DNA of 64,000 bases from Flavobacterium collinsii (GTDB taxonomy: Bacteria > Bacteroidota > Bacteroidia > Flavobacteriales > Flavobacteriaceae): NCBI RefSeq assembly GCF_902804485.1, contig NZ_CADCST010000132.1, positions 33,097 through 97,096 on the forward strand, written 5' to 3'. How positions within the stretch are numbered: the first letter of the stretch is position 1; each line of letters starts with the position of its first letter. This document shows, piece by piece, positions 53,601-62,481 of this stretch. A program made the position numbers and the translations under genes. The notes under the pieces are model-generated. The model was given only the letters and a program-made list of their open reading frames with translations, had not been told where the DNA came from and did not search any database.

Positions 53601-56600
53601 CTCTTACAGAAGCGAGTAGTACGGCAAATAGAGTTGCACGATTTTTTTGGGCTATTTTATTAAGTTTTGAACTAATATCTGAATTTATAACATAACTCAA
53701 TTTGCGTCCATTAAATGTCGACACATTTGAATTTCCTAAATTCAATCTGGTATTAATATTTTCCAGTTTTGCCTTCAAATAGGATCTGTATGAATCTATT
53801 TTTTCCGGAATAAGATTTTGTTTAACCCAGGTTATATAGTCTAAGTAACTCTCCTTTTTCTCCGTATACTTGTAGGTATTGTTTACTAGTTGTTTATAAA
53901 TCGCCACAAAATCAGACATAAATATACCTGCAGACCAACCATCAAAAATAATATGGTGAAACGAAAATATTACCTGATTTTTATGTTCATTAATTTGAAT
54001 GATATGGGCACGAAACAGTGGTCCGCTCTCTAAATTAAATAAGGTGTTGTATATTTCCTGAACTTTAGATTCTATTGATTTTAATTCACTAATATGTTCG
54101 AATTCTAAAGTTTGTTCGAAATTAAACTTTTCGAAGGGGATTATTTTTTGAGAAATAGCCCCGTTTTCATCAATTGAAAAAACCGCACGCAAGCTATGAT
54201 GATCTTTCACAATAATTTTGAGGACTTCTTTAAATATCTCCATATTTATATCGCCCTCTATAGTGAAATTCATGATAATATTATAGGCCAGCGACAAGGA
54301 GCGTGTTTGAGATTCGACCCACATTCTTTTTTGTGAATTTGAAAGCTCAAAAGAGTGCAGCTCGTTTATATCATTCTGTTCTACTATTACAGATGGCTTT
54401 TCTTCCTTGTTTTTTTCATTTTTAACGAGTTCAATAATATCATTGATCTCATAGCAATTAAACAATTCGTCAAATTCAATGTTTATTTGAAACAATTCAT
54501 TAATTCGATTAATAAATTGAATGCCTACTATTGAGTTCCCTCCCAATTCAAAAAAATCATCGGTAAGCTGAAACGTTTTATTCTGTAGCACTTCCTGCAA
54601 AATACTGACAACTGCTTCTTCTTCATTAATTGCTTTTGGAGAAGACACTTTTTCTAATACCGTTCTTTTTAGTTCCTTATTTTCAAATATTAAAGGATTC
54701 TTAATGCTATTCCAACAAGAATTTTTTTCAAAAGGATAAGTTGGAACTCCTTTTCTATTATATTTCCTGGAAGGGTAAAAACTCTTCCAGTTAAATTTAA
54801 TTCCATTATTATAAAATGTACTCCATAAAGCTCCCCAACCATTAGAAATATCTTTTAATAGATCTACGGTAAAAACATTGCTATCATTTAATGTTTGGTT
54901 AATTTGCTCAATCGCTACTTCATTATTGCCAACAATTACTAATACTGTATTTTCTTCTTCAAGTCTTTTGGCTAGTACTTTTAGTTTTTCAAGGTCAAAA
55001 TCAGGTGTTTGACTAAAGCTGATATCATTAGGTAAGGATATACTTTTACCTTCTATAATTTCTTTAGAAACCTTGGCCAGGGCTCCGTTACAAATTATGT
55101 TATTGATTGAAAAACCTTTACTCGTCAGACAATGATATAAAGACACCTGTGTTGCTACTGTTTGAGCACTAAGTGAATTAAAACCTATTGTGTCTAATTT
55201 ATTTTTCTCTGCAGCATAATATTTATCAAAATGATTATCCTTTAGGAGACCCTTCAAATCTTTTATTTCATCAGAAAGAAATAGAAACGCAATTTTATTG
55301 TGCTTTCGGGGTTCAAGATTATCAATGTTTTGTTTTTCCCTTAAGAGAGATTCCTTTAATGCTGCAACTGATTTACCATGAACCGACACTCCGTATTTGT
55401 AATCCAAACGACCATCATTTAAGGTAAAGGCGATATCATTTATTTCCGAATTATCTGTCTCTGACAAAAAATTAGATATATTCTCTAAGTATGTCCCTAA
55501 TACATTTTTGTTTTTCGCCGAAATTTTAAACCAGACCTCAGCTTCCTGATCAACAGAATTGCCATTTTGTTGCGGCACATACTCTTCTAGTATTACATGC
55601 GAATTCGTACCGCTTAGACCAAAAGAGCTAACCCCTGCTCTTCGTACGGTATTAGACAACCAGGCATTTCCTTCTTTATGTACTATTATATTGGGATCCT
55701 GATCAATAAATTTGTTCAACGAATTAAAATTGGCCAACGGAAAAAACTCCTTTTCTTTTAAGGTTAAGGATGCTTTAATAAGCCCTACCAGTCCAGAAAG
55801 GTTATCAAGGTGTCCAATATTTGGTTTTAGCGTTCCCAGTCTTACGCTATATTCCTCTTTTTTGCTGGAAAAAGCATCTTTAATCGCTCTATATTCAATA
55901 GGGTCGCCTAATTTAGTTCCGGTTCCATGTGTCTCGATATACCCGATAGAAGAAATTGGCACATTTCCATTCTCGCAAGCACTTAATAATAAAGAGGTTT
56001 GAGCAGTTGGGCTTGGTGCCGTGATACCGTTTGATGTATTTCCATCATGATTAATGGCAGATCCTTTTATAACTGTCAAAATGTTATCCTTATCTTCAAT
56101 TGCCTTATCCAATCGTTTCAAAATAATGACAGCCACACCCTCTCCTCCTGATGTTCCTGATGCGCCATCATCAAAGGCCCTACATTGTCCATCAGCAGTC
56201 ATTATCGCATCATTTTTCAATTCATGTGGCTCGTTGAACTGATAAAGTATTCTTGTTCCTCCAACAACGGCAATATCTAATTCATTGTTTTTTAATTTTT
56301 GAACCGCTTCATGTGTAGCTACTAATGATGAAGAACAGGCGGTATCAATATTCATTACCGAACCACTAATATTTAAAGAATAAGCAATTCTTCCCGAACC
56401 CATTGCTGATAATCCCCCAATAAAGTCAAGTTCTGAATTTGGAGATTGATAGAGTATATTATATCCTCCCGATTGTGCGGTAGTAAATAATCCTGCTTTC
56501 CTATCAGACAAATAATCAAGATTATAACCACTGTTTTCTAAGGCCTCACAAACTGACTCTAAAAGCATCCTATGCGCCGGATCCATTGCATCGGCTTCTG

Positions 56601-56817
56601 CTTTAGACAAATTAAAGAACGAATGATCAAAAAAATCATTTCTATCTATATATCCATAAGGGTAATACAGTTCTTTTTTGTCAATTCTTGAATTTATAAT
56701 TCTCTCATCGGAAGGTTGCCCGATACATACTTGTTCCGATTTTAAAACTCTACGAAAGTCTTCAATATTATTTACTTGAGAACATTTTATACTTACCCCA
56801 ATTATTGCAATATCCAT
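50635..56817 (-). CDS. Hybrid PKS-NRPS module with terminal TE: KS-AT(degenerate)-T-C-A-T-TE
   Basis: A 2,060-aa megasynthase (numbered from the ATG at 56817; the open frame begins at a TTG at 56844 overlapping the previous gene). KS (1-430) has Cys161, His297 and His336. An AT-like region (about 500-690) lacks GHSxG: CNGALAK (576-582) stands at its place, and the post-AT motif VPTYPFEKNSCW remains. T1 Ser762; C domain HHIIFDG (954-960); A domain code D1459 L1460 Y1463 N1497 N1520 A1522 L1544 T1552 Y1553 K1738 = DLYNNALTYK, close to an Ala-type code I recall from microcystin synthetase; T2 Ser1794; TE GWSAGG with Ser1912 and His2034. No KR, DH, ER or methyltransferase. It finishes and releases the chain. 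Confidence 0.93.
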   Translation of the reverse strand: MDIAIIGVSIKCSQVNNIEDFRRVLKSEQVCIGQPSDERIINSRIDKKELYYPYGYIDRNDFFDHSFFNLSKAEADAMDPAHRMLLESVCEALENSGYNLDYLSDRKAGLFTTAQSGGYNILYQSPNSELDFIGGLSAMGSGRIAYSLNISGSVMNIDTACSSSLVATHEAVQKLKNNELDIAVVGGTRILYQFNEPHELKNDAIMTADGQCRAFDDGASGTSGGEGVAVIILKRLDKAIEDKDNILTVIKGSAINHDGNTSNGITAPSPTAQTSLLLSACENGNVPISSIGYIETHGTGTKLGDPIEYRAIKDAFSSKKEEYSVRLGTLKPNIGHLDNLSGLVGLIKASLTLKEKEFFPLANFNSLNKFIDQDPNIIVHKEGNAWLSNTVRRAGVSSFGLSGTNSHVILEEYVPQQNGNSVDQEAEVWFKISAKNKNVLGTYLENISNFLSETDNSEINDIAFTLNDGRLDYKYGVSVHGKSVAALKESLLREKQNIDNLEPRKHNKIAFLFLSDEIKDLKGLLKDNHFDKYYAAEKNKLDTIGFNSLSAQTVATQVSLYHCLTSKGFSINNIICNGALAKVSKEIIEGKSISLPNDISFSQTPDFDLEKLKVLAKRLEEENTVLVIVGNNEVAIEQINQTLNDSNVFTVDLLKDISNGWGALWSTFYNNGIKFNWKSFYPSRKYNRKGVPTYPFEKNSCWNSIKNPLIFENKELKRTVLEKVSSPKAINEEEAVVSILQEVLQNKTFQLTDDFFELGGNSIVGIQFINRINELFQINIEFDELFNCYEINDIIELVKNEKNKEEKPSVIVEQNDINELHSFELSNSQKRMWVESQTRSLSLAYNIIMNFTIEGDINMEIFKEVLKIIVKDHHSLRAVFSIDENGAISQKIIPFEKFNFEQTLEFEHISELKSIESKVQEIYNTLFNLESGPLFRAHIIQINEHKNQVIFSFHHIIFDGWSAGIFMSDFVAIYKQLVNNTYKYTEKKESYLDYITWVKQNLIPEKIDSYRSYLKAKLENINTRLNLGNSNVSTFNGRKLSYVINSDISSKLNKIAQKNRATLFAVLLASVRVYLYRLTQDNCVIGTPVSGRVKKDFESIIGLFVNTIPFYAKVSDEKSFERCIIEEMESVTKALEHQVYPFDMLLEDLQMEKGTSLFDVMVILQNQNNRAGLINDGDVPFKIEMDNEQEDIFTRFNLTFTFFEGVDTIELELQYNIDVFDSEFIDSLLDNFLHFMAQILESPEQNVSKHSIVNDKHQKKLLLEFNDTVVIYPEEKTLIDLFEDQAKQTPENIAVVFDDLQITYKELNEKSNQLACYLRENYAIQTDDLVGVKLERSEKIIITILGILKSGAAYVPIDINYPDQRIAYIEKDSNSKIVIDEKEFFKFNKSCEKYSKDYVCQINTPNDLAYIIYTSGTTGEPKGVMIEHTNAVELINWAKSEFDSSKFDIMYAVTSHCFDLSVYEMFYAFSIGKKVRVLNNALFIKNHIEGDTKILLNTVPSVVRKLLEEAVCLDNVSYINMAGEILPVDIVKKLQSFPIEVRNLYGPSEDTTYSTNYVVLNKEYSSIPIGKPISNSQLYILDDDLRPVPLGVSGKLYVSGAGVARGYLNKPELTKEKFIANPFRKESRMYDTGDLGKWLSDGNVEFQGRKDHQVKIRGFRIELGEIENTILGYSDSLKEVVVEAKENKGEKVLVAYLVSSAAIDKSEVRKFLQEKLPDYMVPGFYVELENLPLTPNGKIDRKALPNVGEEDIIRKEYVAPENKTEEKLVSIWQEVLNVSHISVTDNFFELGGQSILAVKAVAIVNREFNTDYPLNILFHVETIKELSSYIINGYDFKKDFYEYGMLSAPKTVFAFPPILGYGTAYKNLFHDIVDVKVIAFNFLDGIENIVGYYANQINKLQHDGDIVLFGWSAGGNLSYEVANYLHEKLDRKVSSIIMLDSYAAHEDDPEIESVSDVDEYIKYDLGLQKLYQNDNILQKAKEKLFHYLKYMYAIEYKHKIFSEIYLIKSDEPMAKYNWENFVGKIHLVQGKGDHYSMLQEESFLDNRNIIHEIISKIIKI

Positions 56818-56824
56818 AGTATTT

Positions 56825-59800
56825 TTAGATTTCAAAAAATTCAATATTCTTATTATTATTCACTTCCGATGAAGATGTATCATCTAAATTTCTATCGATA
56901 AAAGAAGAGATTTCTTCTATAGAATTAAATTCAAAGAGATCTGAGATTAGTACTTTATTAGGCCATAGGGAATCTATTGCGCTATGCAATTGAATCAGCT
57001 GTAATGAAGAGCCTCCTAAATCAAAGAAATTCTCAGTGGCTGGCAATTCTTCATAATTTAAAATTTCACAAAAAAGGGAATGTATCTGATCAATTATTTT
57101 TCCTTGCAAATTGTGTTCAGATTTTTCTTTAGACCCTTTTATGGTTTGCAAATTGGGGAAATTGGATTTATCAATTTTACCATTGGAATTCAACTCAATT
57201 TTATCCACCTGAACGAAAAAATCAGGAATCATATAATGTGGTAAATGCTTTTTGAGATGTTTTTTTAGTTCTTCAGGGTCTATTGTCTGATTCGCTTTAA
57301 AATAGGCTAACAGGTATGTTTTATTCTCTTCATCAACAGAAGTAACATTAACAAATTCAACAGACTGATGTTCTAACAAAATGTTTTCAATTTCATTTAA
57401 TTCGATTCTGAATCCGTTTATTTTTATCTGGCTATCAATTCTTCCAATATATTCTAATTCTCCGGTAGACAGCCAACGCGCAAGATCTCCACTTCTATAC
57501 AATGTTCCTAAGTCGTAATAATTTTTTTCCAGAAAACGATCCTCGGTTAGCTCTTTCTTGTTAAAATAACCTTTTGACAATTGATTTCCAGCAATAAAAA
57601 TTTCACCAATTACACCTTCAGGCACTATTTTCCCTTTTTCGTCCAGAATATAAAATTTCAGTCCCTGAATAGGTTTTCCAATATTGCTAATATTTCCTTT
57701 CTCAAAAATGTCATCGACAAGTATTTCTTTAAATGTCCCATGTACAGTTATTTCTGTAATTCCATACATGTTTATCAATTTACAGGAAGCATGCGATTTA
57801 TGCCAATTCTTAAAGATGCCCGGAAATAAAATATCCCCGCCAAAAATCACATATCTTAAACTATCAAATTGCTCATTCTTTTTAACCCTTAGATTATCAA
57901 ATTCAACAAATACTTTAGGAGTAAAATTCAAAACTGTAACCCCCTGCTCCTTAATCAGTTTAAAATATTCTGTAAAATCTAATATTTTGGCTCTATCAAT
58001 AAGTATAAGCTTTGCACCAAAAAATAATGGGCCGAATATTTCCCAAATTGAGAAATCAAAAGAATAATTGTGGTAAAGCGTCCACACATCATTTTCAGAA
58101 AAATCGTAATGTGAATCTTTGCAATTTAGCATCAACTCCATTAGATTACTATGTGTTATCATCACTCCTTTAGGTTTCCCTGTCGAACCTGACGTATAAA
58201 TAATATAAGCCAATTGCTCTTGAGAAATCTTTACCTCTACTTTATCTGATGGTATATTGTCTATATTTTTTACGAAATCGGCCAGCCAAAAATCGTCAAT
58301 TACTAATTTTGCCTGAACATCCTCAATAATATATTCCCGACGCTGTGCCGGCAGCTTCTTATCTAATGGTACGTATACTAAACCTGCCTTTAATATCCCT
58401 ATCATGGTCGCTATCAACAAAGGAGACACATCACAGGAAACGACTACATTCTCTTCCGGTTTTAACTCTTCATTTGCAATGATATAGTTAGCCAGCTTAG
58501 TAGAAATGGTGTCCAGCTCTTCGTAGGAGTAATTTTGATTTTCAAATGTTACAGCTACATTGTCTTTGTGATTCTTGCAAATTGAAGATAAATACTCCAC
58601 TATATTTTCGTTGACAGTTACTTTTTCTTCTGCCCCCGAAAGCTGTTGAATCTGTTTTATTATATCATTATTTGATACCAAAGAAATATTATCAATATCA
58701 ATATTTTTGTCACTAAGACATTGTTGTAATATGTTAATGAGAAAATCGTGGTATTTAATTATGGTTTCAGGAGCAAACAAATCTGTATTGTACTCCATTT
58801 CATAAGACAATTCGTTTTCTAAATCCATAAATCTAAAAATCAGGTCAAACTGAGCGCTTGAATAATCATCAATTTTGAAATGATTTAATTTTATGTCGTT
58901 GTTGCTTATATTTTCTAATTCTCCTAAAACATTCAGATCTACGTAATTTTGAACTGTAAATACGATATCAAATAAAGGAGAACGACTATAATCTTTTTGA
59001 AGATTTAATTTTTCAACGAGTAATTCAAAAGGATAGATTTGATTTTTATATGCCAGCTTTAAATTATTTGAAACTTCTTTTATCAAAGACTTAAAGGACA
59101 CATCCTTATTAAATTTAGACCTCAACGCGATCGTATTAAGATAAAGACCAATTTGATTTTCTAATTGTTTACGACTTCTGTCCGAGATCGGAAATCCAAT
59201 AGTTATATCTGATTCTCCCGATAATTTACATAAAAACAAATTTAAAATAGTTCCAACAAACATGGCTAAAGTGATCTCTTCCTCTTTCAAGAGTTGCTTT
59301 ATCTGAACCGTTAAATCATGAGGTATTTGAAAAGTATCAATGTTCCCTTTAAATGTTTTTATATCCGGTCTTGGCTTTTGTAATTGTAGATTTAAAGCTT
59401 TTGGTAATTCCTTATATTGATCCAGCCAGAACGATTCGCTCTCTTTAAAACTTAGCAATTGTGATCTCTCAAATTGCCAAACAGCATAATCTTTATATTG
59501 GATTTTTAATTGCGGAAGCTGCGGTTCTTCACCTAAACATAATGCATTGTAGGTGTAAAATAATTCCTTCTTTAAAATTTCTACTGACCAGCCATCACAG
59601 ATTAAATGATGCAATGTGATATTTAAGATGTGCTTGTTATTTTCAATTTTTATTATATTGGCACGAATTAAAGGTGTCTCGATTAAATCAAAGGGCGATT
59701 CCTCTAATTTCAATACGTACCTGTTTAGGTTTTCTTTAGACGAATTTTCTTTTATTTCATATTTGATAGAATATTCTAAGTCTTCAAAAGCATTTATCTT

Positions 59801-62473
59801 TTGCTTTAATTTACCTTCAACAAAAACAAATGTCGTTCTTAAAGACTCATGTCTCTCAACGATAGCATTGTATGCTTTTATTAAATTAAAACAATCTAAT
59901 TCGCCATCAATAATAATAGATATTGGAACATTAAGACTAGTTGAATTGTTAGACATCTTAGCTTGTAACCAAAGACTCTTTTGAGCAAATGACACTTCGT
60001 AAAGTTCTTGTGGTTCTACAGTTTTAATCTGTTCCTGTTCTACTTGTATGTCACCTTCATTTTTCACCAATGATTGTACTAACAGTGCCATATCCTGCGG
60101 TGTACCATTTTCAAATAAATCATCGATATTTAGGTTTAAGAAAAAACGTTCATTAACTCTATTGATCAATTGCGAACCATTTAAAGAATGACCTCCAAAA
60201 TCAAAAAAATCATCCTGCTCTTGCATTTCAGTTTTTAGAATTTCACTCCACATTTTCTGCAACTGTTCCACTATTGGCAGATTATCGTAACTCTCTAAAC
60301 TTACTCTTTTTTCAAATCCTATAAATTTGGGATCATACGGATTATCAGTAGTCCTTAACCAGCATCTTTTTTCATCAAAACAATAGGATGGTAATTCTAT
60401 CTTAGAAAATTGCTCTCTGTAATAATAAGCTTTAGGGTCAACGTTAAAATTAAACTTAAACAATACTTTTAAGTTTTCATTCATTGGTAAGCTATAACCA
60501 ATTACGTTGTAACATAATTTGTCATTAACTATCTTTTTGAAAATAGCACCTAATTTTCCATCGTAGCCTACTGCTATTATTTTTAATCCGTTCGAATACT
60601 TGCTAATTAATTTTTCTGCGCGAGCTTTTAACTCTTCATTCCCATTTTCCGCTTCAAGAGAAACATGATCTACAGTTTGCAAAGCTTCTTCGAGAGATAT
60701 CTCTTTTTTTAATACTTTTAATAAAACCTTTCCAACCCCAATTCCAATCATTTCATTAATAAGCACTCCCGATTTCACAAGAGACTGATAGCTGGAATAT
60801 TGAACAAACAGAGATTGTTGGGCATTACTTAACAAATGGTTTTTGTAAACATCAACATCAGGCATACCTTCTAATACCTTATTATCTATTGAAATAGAGT
60901 CATCAAATAACAATATGCTTTCTTTAAGATCATCAGTACCACTACTTACAATCATTTCATTTGTTACATTTTCCAAAATCTCCAGTAGATGGTTTATGTT
61001 TTTGGCAATTGCTATGTATCTGAACTCATAAATTTCTCTATAATTATTTAATGTGTATGAAATATCATTTATACTATCTGTTGTATGTTTTAAATAATTT
61101 TGAAATGTTTGCAGGTAATTAATTAAACTCGTTTCACTTTTTGCACTAAAACAGAAAATATATTCATCACTGTCGTTCTTTAAAGAAGATGAATCTGCTT
61201 TTTCGTATGATTCTAAAATTAGGTGCGTATTAGTCCCCATTAAACCAAAAGAACTCACTCCTGCAATTTTTCTTGTTGCTTTTTTTGCGGCATCCCAGCT
61301 AATAGGTGTGGTTACTACCTCAACTTTTGCTTTTTCAAAATCGATATAAGAATTTAAAGGAAGCGCATTAATGGATGGGTATATAATATTGTTTTTAAAA
61401 GAAAGTAGTACTTTGATAACCCCAACGATTCCAGCGGCGCTATCTGTATGTCCGATATTAGATTTAACTGCAGAAATATATACTTTCTCATCATTTTCAA
61501 GAATAGGTCCAAAAACTTGAGATAATCCTTCAATTTCAATTGGGTCTCCTAATTTAGTACCTGTTCCGTGAGCCTCAATGAATGTAATGTCACTTGGTGT
61601 AAGTCCTGCCTTTTTCAATGCCTTATCGATCACATCCGCCTGAGCTTCAACGCTTGGAGCCATTATACTGGCAGATTGTCCACCATCTTGATTTAAAGCA
61701 AAACCTTTTATTAGTCCATAAATTATATCTCCGTCTGCTATAGCCTGTTCTGCCGATTTCAATAAAATACAAGTTACTGCTTCCCCGCCCATTGTTCCAT
61801 CTGCCTTTTCTGAAAATGGATTACAACTTTCGCTTACAGCTTCAACTCCAAGAACTATTTTAGAGTCTTTCTGAGTAGGAACAACATTTATATTTACACC
61901 ACATACTAATGCCAGATCTGTTTCTTCCAGCAATATGTCTTTACAGGCAAGAGTTATTGCAGTTAATGACGAAGAACAAGTTGTGTCTACATTCAATGCC
62001 ACTCCTCTTAAATCAAAGAACCTGGAAATCCTGCTTGCAAGCATGGCACTGGTATTTCCGGCGATTAATGTAGGAGTAGATTCTTCCGCCAAGAGATAAT
62101 AACTGGTATCTGTGTCTCCCACATATACGGATGTATTAGAACCTTTTAAATCTTTTGGTCTATAACCCGCATTTTCAAAGGTTTTATAGGCTTCTTGCAA
62201 GATCAATCTTTGATGAGGCGTCATTTCCTCTGCTTCCCCTAAAGAGATATTAAAAAAATTATAATCAAAAAGAGTGATTTCATCTAAGTAACCGCCTTTG
62301 TAGCAATTAATTTCATCTGAAATTGAAGTATTAAATAATCTTGCTTTTGATATCTCATTAATAGAACATTTCCCTTCTAACAAGTTCTTAGAAAATTCGC
62401 TAACTGATTCTGCCTCAGGAAAAACACCTGAAAATCCTATAATTGCTATATCTTTCATTTTGTTATTTTTCAT
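56825..62473 (-). CDS. Hybrid PKS-NRPS module: KS-AT(degenerate)-T-C-A-T, predicted Thr
   Basis: A 1,882-aa megasynthase. KS (about 6-430) with active-site Cys166, His302 and His342 intact. An AT remnant (about 440-690): GHSxG is replaced by GIGVGK (577-582), yet the flanking helices and the post-AT motif IELPSYCFDEKRCW (692-705) are kept. T1 Ser763. C domain with HHLICDG (955-961). A domain with YTSGSTGKPKG (from 1426) and code D1473 F1474 W1477 N1516 I1543 G1545 M1569 V1577 H1578 K1766 = DFWNIGMVHK, the usual threonine code. T2 Ser1823. No epimerase, KR or TE. It should add a two-carbon unit, then Thr, and hand over to the KS of the next protein. It ends 7 bases before the next gene's ATG. 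Confidence 0.94.
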   Translation of the reverse strand: MKNNKMKDIAIIGFSGVFPEAESVSEFSKNLLEGKCSINEISKARLFNTSISDEINCYKGGYLDEITLFDYNFFNISLGEAEEMTPHQRLILQEAYKTFENAGYRPKDLKGSNTSVYVGDTDTSYYLLAEESTPTLIAGNTSAMLASRISRFFDLRGVALNVDTTCSSSLTAITLACKDILLEETDLALVCGVNINVVPTQKDSKIVLGVEAVSESCNPFSEKADGTMGGEAVTCILLKSAEQAIADGDIIYGLIKGFALNQDGGQSASIMAPSVEAQADVIDKALKKAGLTPSDITFIEAHGTGTKLGDPIEIEGLSQVFGPILENDEKVYISAVKSNIGHTDSAAGIVGVIKVLLSFKNNIIYPSINALPLNSYIDFEKAKVEVVTTPISWDAAKKATRKIAGVSSFGLMGTNTHLILESYEKADSSSLKNDSDEYIFCFSAKSETSLINYLQTFQNYLKHTTDSINDISYTLNNYREIYEFRYIAIAKNINHLLEILENVTNEMIVSSGTDDLKESILLFDDSISIDNKVLEGMPDVDVYKNHLLSNAQQSLFVQYSSYQSLVKSGVLINEMIGIGVGKVLLKVLKKEISLEEALQTVDHVSLEAENGNEELKARAEKLISKYSNGLKIIAVGYDGKLGAIFKKIVNDKLCYNVIGYSLPMNENLKVLFKFNFNVDPKAYYYREQFSKIELPSYCFDEKRCWLRTTDNPYDPKFIGFEKRVSLESYDNLPIVEQLQKMWSEILKTEMQEQDDFFDFGGHSLNGSQLINRVNERFFLNLNIDDLFENGTPQDMALLVQSLVKNEGDIQVEQEQIKTVEPQELYEVSFAQKSLWLQAKMSNNSTSLNVPISIIIDGELDCFNLIKAYNAIVERHESLRTTFVFVEGKLKQKINAFEDLEYSIKYEIKENSSKENLNRYVLKLEESPFDLIETPLIRANIIKIENNKHILNITLHHLICDGWSVEILKKELFYTYNALCLGEEPQLPQLKIQYKDYAVWQFERSQLLSFKESESFWLDQYKELPKALNLQLQKPRPDIKTFKGNIDTFQIPHDLTVQIKQLLKEEEITLAMFVGTILNLFLCKLSGESDITIGFPISDRSRKQLENQIGLYLNTIALRSKFNKDVSFKSLIKEVSNNLKLAYKNQIYPFELLVEKLNLQKDYSRSPLFDIVFTVQNYVDLNVLGELENISNNDIKLNHFKIDDYSSAQFDLIFRFMDLENELSYEMEYNTDLFAPETIIKYHDFLINILQQCLSDKNIDIDNISLVSNNDIIKQIQQLSGAEEKVTVNENIVEYLSSICKNHKDNVAVTFENQNYSYEELDTISTKLANYIIANEELKPEENVVVSCDVSPLLIATMIGILKAGLVYVPLDKKLPAQRREYIIEDVQAKLVIDDFWLADFVKNIDNIPSDKVEVKISQEQLAYIIYTSGSTGKPKGVMITHSNLMELMLNCKDSHYDFSENDVWTLYHNYSFDFSIWEIFGPLFFGAKLILIDRAKILDFTEYFKLIKEQGVTVLNFTPKVFVEFDNLRVKKNEQFDSLRYVIFGGDILFPGIFKNWHKSHASCKLINMYGITEITVHGTFKEILVDDIFEKGNISNIGKPIQGLKFYILDEKGKIVPEGVIGEIFIAGNQLSKGYFNKKELTEDRFLEKNYYDLGTLYRSGDLARWLSTGELEYIGRIDSQIKINGFRIELNEIENILLEHQSVEFVNVTSVDEENKTYLLAYFKANQTIDPEELKKHLKKHLPHYMIPDFFVQVDKIELNSNGKIDKSNFPNLQTIKGSKEKSEHNLQGKIIDQIHSLFCEILNYEELPATENFFDLGGSSLQLIQLHSAIDSLWPNKVLISDLFEFNSIEEISSFIDRNLDDTSSSEVNNNKNIEFFEI

Positions 62474-62481
62474 AATTATTT

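Noticed and set aside
56817..56844. TTG at 56844 as start of the TE-bearing synthetase
   Set aside because: KS proteins begin at MDIAIIG, which fits the ATG at 56817, 7 bases after the previous stop; the nine extra residues are not KS-like.
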